Positions 27,750 to 36,995 of a DNA stretch of 64,000 bases are shown piece by piece (position 1 is the first letter of the stretch; every line of letters begins with the position of its first letter). The stretch is from an uncultured Dysgonomonas sp. Lineage in GTDB: Bacteria; Bacteroidota; Bacteroidia; Bacteroidales; Dysgonomonadaceae. The position numbers and the translations under genes were made by a program. The notes beneath the pieces were generated by a model. The model was given only the letters and a program-made list of their open reading frames with translations, did no database searches and had not been told where the DNA came from. The stretch covers positions 310,001 through 374,000 of the forward strand of contig USOX01000001.1 in the NCBI GenBank assembly GCA_900556485.1, in the 5' to 3' direction.

Positions 27750-28943
27750 ATGGAAGGAGAGAACCGATTATCTAAGTTGCCAAGAATCGAGGTTGTAGAT
27801 GCTTTACGGGGTTTTGCTGTGATGGCTATCTTGTTGGTACATAGTTTAGAACATTTTATATTTCCTGTTTATCCCGATCCCTTATCTCAGCCGGAATGGC
27901 TTAATATTCTTGATAATGGGATTTTTAGTGTCATTTTCACTCTCTTTGCTGGTAAATCTTATGCCATATTTGCTCTTCTCTTTGGTTTTACTTTTTATAT
28001 ACAGTATACTAACCAAAAGATGAAAGGGAAAGATTTTGGATATCGTTTTCTTTGGCGATTGTTGCTGTTGGTTGGTTTTGCTACGCTAAATGCTGCTTTT
28101 TTTCCTGCCGGAGATGTATTGTTGTTATTTTCTATTGTTGGAGTATTCTTATTCATCGTGCGTAAGTGGAGCGATAAGGCAATACTTATTTTTGCTGTCA
28201 TTTTATTGATACAACCTGTGGAATGGTTTCATTATATAGCACATCTTATCAATCCTTCCTATGCTCTGCCCGATTTAGGTGTAGGAGCTATGTATGGTGA
28301 AGTGGCTGAATATACAAAAGAAGGAGATTATGGAAAATTCTTTTTAGGTAATATAACTTTGGGGCAGAAAGCAAGCCTTTTATGGGCTGTTGGTGCCGGA
28401 CGTTTTCTCCAGACGGCAGGTTTGTTCATGATAGGCTACCTTATAGGTCGTAAACAATTGTTTATTTCTAATGAATCTAATATCCGTTTCTGGATCAAAG
28501 TCCTTATTATCTCTTCTGTTTTATTTGCTCCGTTATACGAACTGAAAATATTATTAGCAAAGAGCGATTCGGTAGAAATAGGGAAAACGGTCGTAGTAGT
28601 TTTTGATATGTGGCAGAAGTTTGCTTTTACATTCGTATTAGTTTCATCATTTTTTCTATTGTATCAGAAACAGGCTTTTCAGAATCTGACTTCCAACTTG
28701 CGATTCTATGGGAAAATGAGTTTGACCAATTATATAACACAGTCTGTAGCAGGTGCTTTCATCTATTTTCCTATTGGATTGTATTTAGCTCCATATTGCG
28801 GATATACAATAAGTCTGATTATTGGTATTATATTGTTCCTGTTACAAATCCAGTTTTGTAAATGGTGGCTAAAATCGCACAAGCAGGGGCCTTTAGAAGG
28901 ATTATGGCATAGGCTTACGTGGATTGGGCGGAAAGATGCATAA
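27750..28943 (+). CDS. DUF418-family membrane protein
   Basis: The 397-residue protein has about ten membrane segments. It opens with IEVVDALRGFAVMAILLVHSLEHF, typical of DUF418/acyltransferase-3-like proteins, and ends with the DUF418 region (MSLTNYITQSVAGAFIYF, then QFCKWWLKSHKQGPLEGLWHRLTW). The biochemical role is unknown; a role in acylating a small metabolite or envelope component is often guessed. TAGTTTTG at 27705-27712 is a candidate -7 box. It converges on the 125-residue gene with 7 bases between the stops. Confidence 0.88.
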   Translation: MEGENRLSKLPRIEVVDALRGFAVMAILLVHSLEHFIFPVYPDPLSQPEWLNILDNGIFSVIFTLFAGKSYAIFALLFGFTFYIQYTNQKMKGKDFGYRFLWRLLLLVGFATLNAAFFPAGDVLLLFSIVGVFLFIVRKWSDKAILIFAVILLIQPVEWFHYIAHLINPSYALPDLGVGAMYGEVAEYTKEGDYGKFFLGNITLGQKASLLWAVGAGRFLQTAGLFMIGYLIGRKQLFISNESNIRFWIKVLIISSVLFAPLYELKILLAKSDSVEIGKTVVVVFDMWQKFAFTFVLVSSFFLLYQKQAFQNLTSNLRFYGKMSLTNYITQSVAGAFIYFPIGLYLAPYCGYTISLIIGIILFLLQIQFCKWWLKSHKQGPLEGLWHRLTWIGRKDA

Positions 28944-28950
28944 ATGCTTT

Positions 28951-29328
28951 TTATTTCAGATAATTGTCTATATTTCCTGATAAAAAAACGTGACCGAAAA
29001 CACCTAATCCTATTGTATGGGTTTGCCCTTGCCATGTGATATTAGTGGTGGAAAAGAAAATATAATTAGTGGAGGTTATATAACGGTCGGTTAATTGATC
29101 TATAATCATATTGCCCGTCTCATAATCAGATAAATTATTTGCCGGCAATGAGGTGAAAGTAGCTTTTTCTATTCTGGATTTTACCTCTTTTTTGTGCTGC
29201 TCTTCGTTTGGGTTGACAATAAATGCAATGAGAAGAACAGGAATGATCAAATACCATTTTCTTAATGTGATAGAACCTCTAGGTTTACGGTTTCTATATC
29301 TTTCTTCTATATCCTTTATATCTCTCAT
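28951..29328 (-). CDS. Small membrane-anchored protein (DUF4359-like)
   Basis: The 125-residue protein has a charged N-terminus, one membrane segment (WYLIIPVLLIAFIVNP, residues 26-41) and a small outside domain with SSTTNITWQGQTHTIGLGVFGHVFLS. The pattern resembles DUF4359, whose role is unknown. It is the last gene of the parC, DUF3316-like and CPBP series on the minus strand, 17 bases after the CPBP gene. Confidence 0.65.
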   Translation of the reverse strand: MRDIKDIEERYRNRKPRGSITLRKWYLIIPVLLIAFIVNPNEEQHKKEVKSRIEKATFTSLPANNLSDYETGNMIIDQLTDRYITSTNYIFFSTTNITWQGQTHTIGLGVFGHVFLSGNIDNYLK

Positions 29329-29345
29329 TATAAATAAGGAACCAA

Positions 29346-30086
29346 CTAAAAGATATGATAGAATATAAAATACATCATTCCAATATTATAGCCGGCATGG
29401 CAAATAACAGCACCTAGTATAGACTCGCTAAATTGCTTACATAAGAAGAATAACTGACTGGCGATAAACATCCCTAACACCCATAACAATGCAGGTACAG
29501 GTAAGAATGTCCACTCTCCCATATTGAAAACTATACCAAAATGAGCAAGGTGAGTGAGGGCAAACGCCAAACTATCGAAAAGGGAAGCTTTGCGCTCTCC
29601 GAATTGTTCTACAAAACTGCCATGAACAACTCCCCTATACAAAAACTCTTCGCCTATAGGGCTGAAAGTCATTCCGATGAAAGAAAACATCATGAAAAAC
29701 AAGAACTTGTTAGTCTCTAATGCTTCTGCTGGTATTGTATACGTTCTGGAAATATAATTGAAACTATTATTGATGGTATCTCCAAAGAGCAGATTAGCCC
29801 CTATGAACATAATGGCACAGAAAGCAAAGCCTATTAAAAAAGAATAGATTAGCCATAGTTTATTTGCAGGCTTTTTAAATCCTATTTGTCTTCTGCCATC
29901 TTTGGTGAAGAAAATGAATGGAGTGAACCACATCAGTATGAACATAATGGAAACATATCCATATCCTCCTGATGAGTTTGCATCGAGTACTAATAGAAAG
30001 CGGGGAATACCAAAAAGTAGAATCAGAAATAGTCCAAATTTATAATTATAAGATATGAACTTCCATATTGGTCTTAGAGCATCCAT
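29346..30086 (-). CDS. CPBP-family intramembrane metalloprotease
   Basis: The 246-residue protein has about seven membrane helices. The family motifs are visible: EEFLYRGVVHGSF (Glu-Glu-x3-Arg, about residue 143) and the later His motifs FALTHLAHFG and ICHAGYN. CPBP (Abi/Rce1-like) proteins are glutamate intramembrane proteases or maturation factors; substrates in Bacteroidetes are mostly unknown. It follows the DUF3316-like gene by 6 bases, so co-transcription is likely. Confidence 0.9.
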   Translation of the reverse strand: MDALRPIWKFISYNYKFGLFLILLFGIPRFLLVLDANSSGGYGYVSIMFILMWFTPFIFFTKDGRRQIGFKKPANKLWLIYSFLIGFAFCAIMFIGANLLFGDTINNSFNYISRTYTIPAEALETNKFLFFMMFSFIGMTFSPIGEEFLYRGVVHGSFVEQFGERKASLFDSLAFALTHLAHFGIVFNMGEWTFLPVPALLWVLGMFIASQLFFLCKQFSESILGAVICHAGYNIGMMYFIFYHIF

Positions 30087-30092
30087 TGTTTT

Positions 30093-31007
30093 TTAGAATC
30101 CGTTCCAATAGTCGTTCTTTGCTTTTTTCTTCGGCATCTTAACGCCTTCGATAGGGAAGCCTATAACGAAGCTATTGGTATAGTGGTGGGTTTGTATATC
30201 GTGAACTTTTGTTTGATACCAAGAGCCTAAATAACCTACACGTATAGTGTACTTGTTAATAGGGATATCTACTGTGAGATAGTTGCGCAGTGCCCTCTGG
30301 TTATGTAATGAGGCAAAGTTGACTACTCCAACCGAATTTCCTAAAGATATTTCATAATACGACTGTCCGAACCTTGGAGAAAACAACATACCTAAGAAAG
30401 GAGTATCTAATTGCCAGCGAACAGCGAAGTGTTTGAATTTATATGAAGCTGTTGCGGATAGATTAAGATTGGTATATGCCCGTGCCGAGGCAGGGTTGTT
30501 TCCATTACGTTCGTTGTATAGTACTCCTGCATTTAGATCCCATAATCCTCCAACACCTACACGGAGTTTATCGGTATGATATACGCTATAATGCCCTCCG
30601 ATACGGTAATTGGCAAGAAACCAGTGCTCTGAAGCGTTTTTGGCAGGGTTGTCTCCTTTAGAGAACTCGATGTCGAAGATTTGTTGTTTGTAAAAACGAT
30701 AATCGAACCATGTAGTTCGTCGCATTTGTTCGTACATCAATCTGACGGAAAAGCCCTTATATTCGAGAGGAGACAAATAGGTGTCATACATATTTGCACT
30801 TCCTACAGATGCTGTGATGGTGTTGTTTGTAATAAGGGAAGGAGGACGATTCGTGCCTAATCCGAAGCTTGATACAACAATTTCCTTTATTGTATCTGCC
30901 TTATGAATATGGGCAGTATTAGCTTTATCTTGAGCGAAAAGATTACCCAAACAAAATAAACTAAGAATCAGACCTAAACTCTTATTCTTCACCCTCCTTT
31001 TCTTCAT
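30093..31007 (-). CDS. Exported beta-barrel-like protein (DUF3316-like)
   Basis: The 304-residue protein has a signal peptide (LGLILSLFCLGNLFAQ, cleavage near residue 26). The mature part has many alternating aromatic strands ending in a short basic tail, as in outer-membrane beta barrels. The segment SLITNNTITASVGSANMYDTYLSPLEYKG resembles DUF3316, a Bacteroidetes family of unknown role. Its start lies 26 bases inside the 3' end of parC in another frame, an unusual tie between a topoisomerase and an envelope protein. A downstream Met is possible, but the signal peptide needs the early start. Confidence 0.75.
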   Translation of the reverse strand: MKKRRVKNKSLGLILSLFCLGNLFAQDKANTAHIHKADTIKEIVVSSFGLGTNRPPSLITNNTITASVGSANMYDTYLSPLEYKGFSVRLMYEQMRRTTWFDYRFYKQQIFDIEFSKGDNPAKNASEHWFLANYRIGGHYSVYHTDKLRVGVGGLWDLNAGVLYNERNGNNPASARAYTNLNLSATASYKFKHFAVRWQLDTPFLGMLFSPRFGQSYYEISLGNSVGVVNFASLHNQRALRNYLTVDIPINKYTIRVGYLGSWYQTKVHDIQTHHYTNSFVIGFPIEGVKMPKKKAKNDYWNGF

Positions 31008-33711
31008 CTTCTTTAAATAAAGATTTCTGTCCTGTTATTTCATCTATAATATCAGAGATAGGCCGATTGTCAATGTCATCGTCGTCGTCATCTATCTGTA
31101 CTTCGAATTTCTTTTCTTCTTCGGCAGGTACTTCAGGAAAACGAATCGGCTCCAGTTCTTTTATTTCACCTATTTCGAAGGTGGTAAGGCGTTTGCCTTT
31201 AGCCTTAAAGCTTTTTACTGCAATGAACTCTTCTGCATCTATTTCTAATGCCTCACGGTAGTTGTCGCGTCCTCCGAAGGTAACTTGTATACGAGGATAT
31301 ACAACATCTGTAAGTATCTTCAATTTCGATTCAGGGTTTTCTCCCAGGAAGTTCTGTTTTTTGACAGATCCTTCGAAAGTGAAACGCTTCATATACATAA
31401 ACTGCTGATCTGCGTCAAATAGTATAGCAGTCCAGTTTTTATTTGCATTAAATTTCTCGATACGGACAATTCCCGATTGATAATGGTTGGTTACATCGAA
31501 ATTGGTGGTGTAGAAATCTCCGTTTTCGTAAACAACAAGTATTTGGTCATCGCTTTGGAATTCACCAAGATATTCACCTCTATCATCATAGTTGAGGCGA
31601 AGTACATCTTTGTCGAACCATACTTTACGGCCACCAAGAGTAGAACCTCCTTTTTGCTTCAATGAAATTTTATGTACCTCGGCTTTAGTCAGGATGTTCC
31701 CCATCGACTGACGTCCTTTGATTGCTATATCGCTGAAATCTTTTTCAAATACCAGTATTTTCTGGCGGGGTTTTGGTTTCAGTATAACACGTATTGTTTC
31801 AGCTTCTCCGTTCGGGTTGGCACTGAAATATGTGATGCGCGAACCGTCGGTTCCCTGGGTTACATCATATTCTTTGTCGCGGGTGATACCGGTTACGGCA
31901 AAGCGTTTGATATAGGACGGACCATTCTTGCCATGACGGTATACAGCATTGTAAATGGTACGGTTATCATTGCGGCGGAAAACATTCAGATAAAGAATGT
32001 TTTTGCCGACAAACATCTTGTCGCTAACTTTTACAATTTTGTATTTACCATCTTTGAAGAAGAGGATAATATCGTCGATGTCGGAACAGTTACAAACAAA
32101 CTCATCTTTCTTCAAAGCCGTTCCTATAAATCCTTCTTCGCGGTTGATATAAAGCTTTTCGTTGGCCTCAACTACTTTTGTTGCTTCTATTGTGTCGAAG
32201 CTGCGGATTTCTGTTTTACGAGGATAGTTTTTACCATATTTCTCTTTCAACATTACATACCATGATATGGTAAAGTCTACAATGTTTTCGATATTATGGT
32301 TTATCTCTTCAATTTGCTCTTTATATTTAGCAATCAGTTCGTCAGCTTTGTCGGAGTTAAATTTGAGGATACGCCCCATTTTTATCTCCATCAACTTGAG
32401 TATATCGTCGCGGGTAACTTCCCTAATGAAAATTTTAGCAAACTTACTCAGGCGTTTATCTATATGTGCTACAGCAGCATCCATATCCGCTGCATTTTCG
32501 AACTCTTTGTCTTTATATATACGTTCTTCGATGAAAATCTTTTCGAGTGAAGAAAAATGCAGAGCTTCTTCCAGCTCACTTCTTTGAATCTCAAGCTCTA
32601 ACTGTAGTAAACGCTGCGTATTATCTGTAGTGTCGCGAAGTATGCGGCTGGCATTCAAGAAGTAAGGTTTGTTGTCTTCTATAACACAACAGTTCGGCGA
32701 GATACTTATCTCACAGTCGGTGAAAGCATATAGCGCATCTATTGTTTTGTCGGAAGATACTCCGGCAGCCAAGTGTACGTGTATTTCAACATTCTGAGCT
32801 GTGATATCGTCAACCTTACGTATTTTTATTTTACCCTTGTCATTTGCTTTCAGTATAGATTCTACTACAGAAGAAGATGTTCTTCCGTATGGAATATCGC
32901 TGATAACAAGTGTCTTATTGTCAAGCTTTGAAATTTTAGCACGTACTTTGACCGAACCTCCTCTTTCTCCATCATTGTATTTGCTTACATCTACATATCC
33001 GCCGGTTTGGAAGTCGGGGTATAAAGTGAAGTCTTCGCCTTGAAGATGTGCTACTGCTGCATCGCAAAGTTCATTGAAATTGTGAGGGAGTATTTTGGAT
33101 GATAGTCCTACTGCAATACCTTCGGCACCTTGTGCCAGCAATAGTGGAAATTTAACCGGTAATGTGATTGGTTCTTTATTTCTTCCATCATATGAAGGTT
33201 TCCATTCTGTAGTTTTAGGATTGAAAAGTACTTCAAGTGCAAATTTGGATAAGCGCGCCTCAATATAACGAGGTGCAGCAGCTCCGTCTCCGGTGAATAC
33301 ATTACCCCAGTTTCCCTGACAGTCTACCAGCAAATCTTTTTGTCCCAATTGTACAAGTGCATCGCCAATGGATGCATCGCCATGGGGGTGAAATTGCATG
33401 GTATGACCTATAATGTTTGCCACTTTGTTGTACCTTCCATCATCCATCCGTTTCATGGAATGCATAATGCGGCGCTGTACGGGTTTCAAACCGTCGGTTA
33501 TATGCGGAACGGCGCGTTCGAGTATAACATAAGAAGCATAATCCAGAAACCAATTCTGGAACATACCGGATAGATGCATAAAATTGTCAGCCGAATCTTT
33601 TCCGGGAGCTTTATAATCAGAATGAGAATCGGTATTGTTCGACTCGTCATCTGAAATTGGTTCGTCGTTTTCTAAATTTTCTGGCTCGTCTATTATATCT
33701 TCGGGGAGCAT
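30982..33711 (-). CDS. parC: DNA topoisomerase IV subunit A
   Basis: This 909-residue type IIA topoisomerase subunit unlinks daughter chromosomes with ParE. The breakage-reunion domain starts after an acidic 45-residue N-terminal tail. The catalytic pair is Arg148-Tyr149 in AAPRYIEARL. The quinolone-determining segment reads HPHGDASIGDALV: the usual Ser is Ala113 and the acidic residue is Asp117. The C-terminal part contains the DNA-wrapping blades and a very acidic tail (about residues 865-909). parE is not in this window. A near-perfect promoter precedes it. Confidence 0.93.
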   Translation of the reverse strand: MLPEDIIDEPENLENDEPISDDESNNTDSHSDYKAPGKDSADNFMHLSGMFQNWFLDYASYVILERAVPHITDGLKPVQRRIMHSMKRMDDGRYNKVANIIGHTMQFHPHGDASIGDALVQLGQKDLLVDCQGNWGNVFTGDGAAAPRYIEARLSKFALEVLFNPKTTEWKPSYDGRNKEPITLPVKFPLLLAQGAEGIAVGLSSKILPHNFNELCDAAVAHLQGEDFTLYPDFQTGGYVDVSKYNDGERGGSVKVRAKISKLDNKTLVISDIPYGRTSSSVVESILKANDKGKIKIRKVDDITAQNVEIHVHLAAGVSSDKTIDALYAFTDCEISISPNCCVIEDNKPYFLNASRILRDTTDNTQRLLQLELEIQRSELEEALHFSSLEKIFIEERIYKDKEFENAADMDAAVAHIDKRLSKFAKIFIREVTRDDILKLMEIKMGRILKFNSDKADELIAKYKEQIEEINHNIENIVDFTISWYVMLKEKYGKNYPRKTEIRSFDTIEATKVVEANEKLYINREEGFIGTALKKDEFVCNCSDIDDIILFFKDGKYKIVKVSDKMFVGKNILYLNVFRRNDNRTIYNAVYRHGKNGPSYIKRFAVTGITRDKEYDVTQGTDGSRITYFSANPNGEAETIRVILKPKPRQKILVFEKDFSDIAIKGRQSMGNILTKAEVHKISLKQKGGSTLGGRKVWFDKDVLRLNYDDRGEYLGEFQSDDQILVVYENGDFYTTNFDVTNHYQSGIVRIEKFNANKNWTAILFDADQQFMYMKRFTFEGSVKKQNFLGENPESKLKILTDVVYPRIQVTFGGRDNYREALEIDAEEFIAVKSFKAKGKRLTTFEIGEIKELEPIRFPEVPAEEEKKFEVQIDDDDDDIDNRPISDIIDEITGQKSLFKEDEEKEGEE

Positions 33712-33746
33712 GTGCTAATTTGTTTTTTTCTATTTCAAAACTTGCC

Positions 33747-33777
33747 CAAAGATACTTTTTTTTGGTGTTAAATCAAA
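33747..33777 (-). promoter_or_regulatory. Promoter of the parC operon
   Basis: The minus strand carries TTTG (33777-33774), a 19-base spacer and TATCTTTG (33754-33747), a perfect Bacteroidetes promoter about 36 bases before the parC ATG. Confidence 0.85.
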
Positions 33778-33853
33778 ATTGCCTTAGGCCCCTCTTTTCG
33801 AAAGATTGTAGCTCGCAATTCTGTATATTTGCATTTTAGTAAAAACTTTTTTT

Positions 33854-34594
33854 ATGAGAATATACATCGTATTGATAATCTTATTTTTATTTGCTGATAT
33901 ACAAGCTCAAACAAATAATATTGACGAAGTATATACAGTCGCTCCTTTTGCTATTATTGTAGATGAGGACGGCTATACCAACATCAGGGACGATGAGAAA
34001 CAAATAATAGGGAAAATATATAATAATCAGGTATTTGCTGTGCCATCTTATGCAGATGATAATAATCAGAAATATAAATCAATATGTTGGCAACCTGATA
34101 TACCTTTAGGTGAAAGATCTTATTTGGAAAGGCCCGGGCTTATTCATTTTAGCCGTGTCAAATATTTGAAAGATTTACCTTTATTAAAGAGGAAAATAGA
34201 GGGAGGTAACGTAATCTTTTCGGATGAAAAATATAATATTCAGATAAGAACAGGATATCTGATAAAAGAAGACCATGTAATAGAGAGCAAATATTCTGAC
34301 TTTATTGATACAATAGATGGATATGAGGCTTATGGAATAGATGGCATTTTGCCTGATAAGCTTGTGGAGATAAAAGAGATAATTTATAGTATTAATGGCA
34401 AGGAATATAAAATTCCCCAAGAGTATTTGACAGGCTATTTTTCGCCTACTCCTGAAAATATGTATGTTGCCATTAGTGATGATAATACATTCTTTATATG
34501 TATGAGCAATGGGGATGCAGCTGGAGCCTATGCTGTTGTGTGGACTATAAAGAATGATTTGATTGTTTCTGTTATTTCCTATCGGGATTTTTAA
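33854..34594 (+). CDS. Exported protein of unknown function, SH3-like start
   Basis: I do not recognise this 246-residue protein. A signal peptide (MRIYIVLIILFLFADIQAQ) is followed by a segment with INIRDDEKQIIGKIYNNQVF-like spacing (YTNIRDDEKQIIGKIYNNQV, about residues 41-60) that resembles a bacterial SH3 motif. The remainder is mixed, with a terminal domain NMYVAISDDNTFFICMSNGDAAGAY. TATATTTG at 33824-33831 is a candidate -7 box 22 bases before the ATG. The stop overlaps the stop of the MBL gene by 4 bases on the other strand. Confidence 0.7.
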   Translation: MRIYIVLIILFLFADIQAQTNNIDEVYTVAPFAIIVDEDGYTNIRDDEKQIIGKIYNNQVFAVPSYADDNNQKYKSICWQPDIPLGERSYLERPGLIHFSRVKYLKDLPLLKRKIEGGNVIFSDEKYNIQIRTGYLIKEDHVIESKYSDFIDTIDGYEAYGIDGILPDKLVEIKEIIYSINGKEYKIPQEYLTGYFSPTPENMYVAISDDNTFFICMSNGDAAGAYAVVWTIKNDLIVSVISYRDF

Positions 34595-35313
34595 ATTATT
34601 ATTCTTTGCCCTTTTTCCTTTATCTCAATGAATTTACACTCATATTTTTCTGCAGTTGAAGCAAATGCATTGGCGCTTTTATAATCTGTTACAAAATGCA
34701 TTGGGGCGAAAGTATCGACTTTGATAGTTGATATAAATTGTTCTGCTCCTTTCATGTAGTCTTTGCCCAGACGCCAGTCGACAGGAAACATAGCCAGATT
34801 GATATGCTGTATATGTTGTGCCAGCGTATTTAATTCATTGGCAAAATATGTTTCTGCTTCGGTAATTTCTTCTGGTGTCGATTCTTCGTTCCAGTGCCAG
34901 TTATTCAGGTCTCCGGCATGGAATATAGTATGACCATCTAGCTTAATCAGGAAAGAAATGCCTATATCGGTAGAGCCAAAAGCTTGTATAAAGAGGTTGT
35001 CGTCTTTGTATGTATCAAGCTTTTCCAGATAAGTAGCATCAGAAGCTTTGGCTTTCTTATTATCCAAAATATCTTTTGAAAAAATGTATGTTATATCATC
35101 CTTTTCGTTTTTCCATTGCAGTATTTCTTTGTTGAAATGATCGGAGTGGGAATGTGAACTTAATACATATAATTTCCCCGGATTTTTTAACAAATGGGAG
35201 TAGACAATTCCTTTATTTTTATCATCGGACGAGTCTTTATAGTAGTCTATGATAATTGTAATGCCTTTGTATTCTATAGCAAATCCGCTGTGAAATATGT
35301 ATGTAAGTTTCAT
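34591..35313 (-). CDS. MBL-fold metallo-hydrolase
   Basis: The 240-residue cytoplasmic protein has the beta-lactamase fold: GFAIEYKGITIIIDYY at the N-terminus, the zinc motif SSHSHSDHF (HxHxDH) near residue 55, GHTIFHAGDLNNWHW supplying a further His and Asp, and MHFV near residue 211. It resembles UlaG-like hydrolases of small substrates. The substrate cannot be inferred. It appears to be a single-gene unit, convergent with the SH3-like exported gene. Confidence 0.88.
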   Translation of the reverse strand: MKLTYIFHSGFAIEYKGITIIIDYYKDSSDDKNKGIVYSHLLKNPGKLYVLSSHSHSDHFNKEILQWKNEKDDITYIFSKDILDNKKAKASDATYLEKLDTYKDDNLFIQAFGSTDIGISFLIKLDGHTIFHAGDLNNWHWNEESTPEEITEAETYFANELNTLAQHIQHINLAMFPVDWRLGKDYMKGAEQFISTIKVDTFAPMHFVTDYKSANAFASTAEKYECKFIEIKEKGQRIII

Positions 35314-35401
35314 CTTGTTTATTCTAAATCTTATTTATATAAAACAAGGAACAAATGTATATGTTTTGGGTGATATGTTTGTTTATTCTTTTTAGATTAT
35401 T

Positions 35402-36520
35402 TCAAGGCGATTTATCCATGTCATAGTTGCGGGGCAGTAAATTTCCAACACGGTTTTTTGACATATGTCCTAATATCCAGACCTTATCTGGATTTGAAAT
35501 ATTTCCATATCTATCTATAAATATACAGTCTGTTTGAAAAACGAATTGCGTTTCGAGATCATTCCAATATTTTGCAGAAAGAACCATATATGCTGTTACT
35601 CCGTTATTAGAAATAAAAGATTGTGAGTTGAATTTATCATTAACTTTTACCATTGTCATTGAAAGCGTATCTTTCATTGTGAAATAATGATCTAACACCT
35701 GGCTTCTTAATCCCCCTTTTGTTCGTTGAGGGTTTTGAATGTTTTTATCTTTGATTACGGAGGGTAGTTTTTCGCTATTGATCGTAGCTTTAAAACCACA
35801 ACTATCTATTGTTCTGTTTACAAAATTTCGAAAAAAATATGCTACTGATTCCTTATAAACTTCTCTTCTTCTTCGGGCGACTACTTTACTATTGGGTTTT
35901 AAGTCAATAAAAGAAGATATTCCATCATAGAATATGTCTTGCATATATCTAGAACTGAGTGTGTTATCCTTAGAAAATGAGACTTCGAAGTTTTTCAATA
36001 TAAAAGTAACCTCATAGCCTAGATATTTGTTATTTATTATTAGTGGTTTTTCGGCTGTTGCAACAAGGCACTTACTACTAGGCTTATATTGTAATTCTAT
36101 GTCATATTCATTTAGTATTTTACATGATTTACCAGCCTTACTTTCTCCAAGGAACTGCTTTTCGAACGCCCTGAGCATTTCCTCTCGACTAAAAAAAGGA
36201 GAAACGACCACCTCTTTCAATAAATTTTCTTTTTGAGAAAGGGATATATTATAAAACTTTGTTCTGAAAGGATTCTTTATTATATAGAGTTCGTATCCTA
36301 CATGCTTTATAATTAATTCGGTATTGATTATGCTATCTATTAATAATGTAAAAGTTCCTTTTGCGTTTGTTTTTGTGTTTATGGATGTACCATTCAGAAA
36401 TATACTGGCATCAGAAATAGGTTCCCCTGTATTACTATCAACTACTATTCCTTCTAATGACTGAGAATACAAATTTCCGAAACTGATAATAAATAGGCTG
36501 ATTATAAATTTAAGTTTCAT
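35402..36520 (-). CDS. Exported protein with carboxypeptidase-regulatory-like domain
   Basis: The 372-residue protein has a signal peptide (MKLKFIISLFIISFGNLYSQ) followed by a CarboxypepD_reg-like domain (SLEGIVVDSNTGEPISDASIFLNGTSINTKTNAKGTFTL, residues 21-60), as found at the start of TonB-dependent receptors. It has no TonB plug or barrel. The rest (about 110-372) is an unassigned beta-rich domain seen in many Bacteroidetes exported proteins. Location is probably periplasmic or outer-membrane associated. A CAAATATA at 36547-36554 gives a candidate -7 box on the minus strand. Confidence 0.78.
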   Translation of the reverse strand: MKLKFIISLFIISFGNLYSQSLEGIVVDSNTGEPISDASIFLNGTSINTKTNAKGTFTLLIDSIINTELIIKHVGYELYIIKNPFRTKFYNISLSQKENLLKEVVVSPFFSREEMLRAFEKQFLGESKAGKSCKILNEYDIELQYKPSSKCLVATAEKPLIINNKYLGYEVTFILKNFEVSFSKDNTLSSRYMQDIFYDGISSFIDLKPNSKVVARRRREVYKESVAYFFRNFVNRTIDSCGFKATINSEKLPSVIKDKNIQNPQRTKGGLRSQVLDHYFTMKDTLSMTMVKVNDKFNSQSFISNNGVTAYMVLSAKYWNDLETQFVFQTDCIFIDRYGNISNPDKVWILGHMSKNRVGNLLPRNYDMDKSP

Positions 36521-36753
36521 AGTATGAAGTATTAATAAGGCAATTACAAATATATTTTTCTTCTGAGTTTTTGACTATAAAGCTTTGACTAAAAGTATTG
36601 TTGTGTTTTTTTATAACTTGGTACTAATATCTTCTAAAGATAGTTTTTTCTAATATTAAACTATAGAATAGACATTTTTTATTTAGATTTATCTATATTG
36701 GGAAAATTGATATATGGGTTGAATAGCCCAAAAGTTACAATATAAAATAGCCG

Positions 36754-36779
36754 AAAAAGTGTCACTTTTGTCACTTTTT
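36754..36779. repeat. GTGACAAAAGTGAC repeat, copy 2
   Basis: These 26 bases are the exact reverse complement of 3816-3841. The unit points toward the Gfo/Idh gene in the same sense as the other copies point to their downstream genes, 216 bases before the ATG. The 475-base gap 36521-36995 also holds the palindrome at 36903-36918; I see no gene in it. Confidence 0.75.
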
Positions 36780-36902
36780 AATAAACTGTCAAACGAATAA
36801 GCTACTTAAAAGTTTATGTTGTAAAACATGTGCTTTAACCTTAATTAAGAGGTGGGTAGTAAAATGTTGACAAATAGTTATTTATTATACTTATTTACAA
36901 AG

Positions 36903-36918
36903 TGTGTGTTCGCACACA
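36903..36918. promoter_or_regulatory. Palindrome, candidate operator upstream of the Gfo/Idh gene
   Basis: TGTGTG-TTCG-CACACA is a perfect 16-base palindrome, 78 bases before the ATG. A half-site-like TGTGCGAA follows near 36949. It could be an operator or a small hairpin; no regulator is identified. Confidence 0.4.
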
Positions 36919-36995
36919 TTTTGATTTTAACAGATATATTACTTATTTTGTGCGAATTATCCCCAGATATATAAAACTTAACTAGTGAAAAATCA

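Noticed and set aside
31672..32265. Long open frame of 197 codons on the plus strand opposite parC.
   Set aside because: It lies wholly antisense to a clear topoisomerase gene, has a composition typical of antisense reading and shows no recognisable family.
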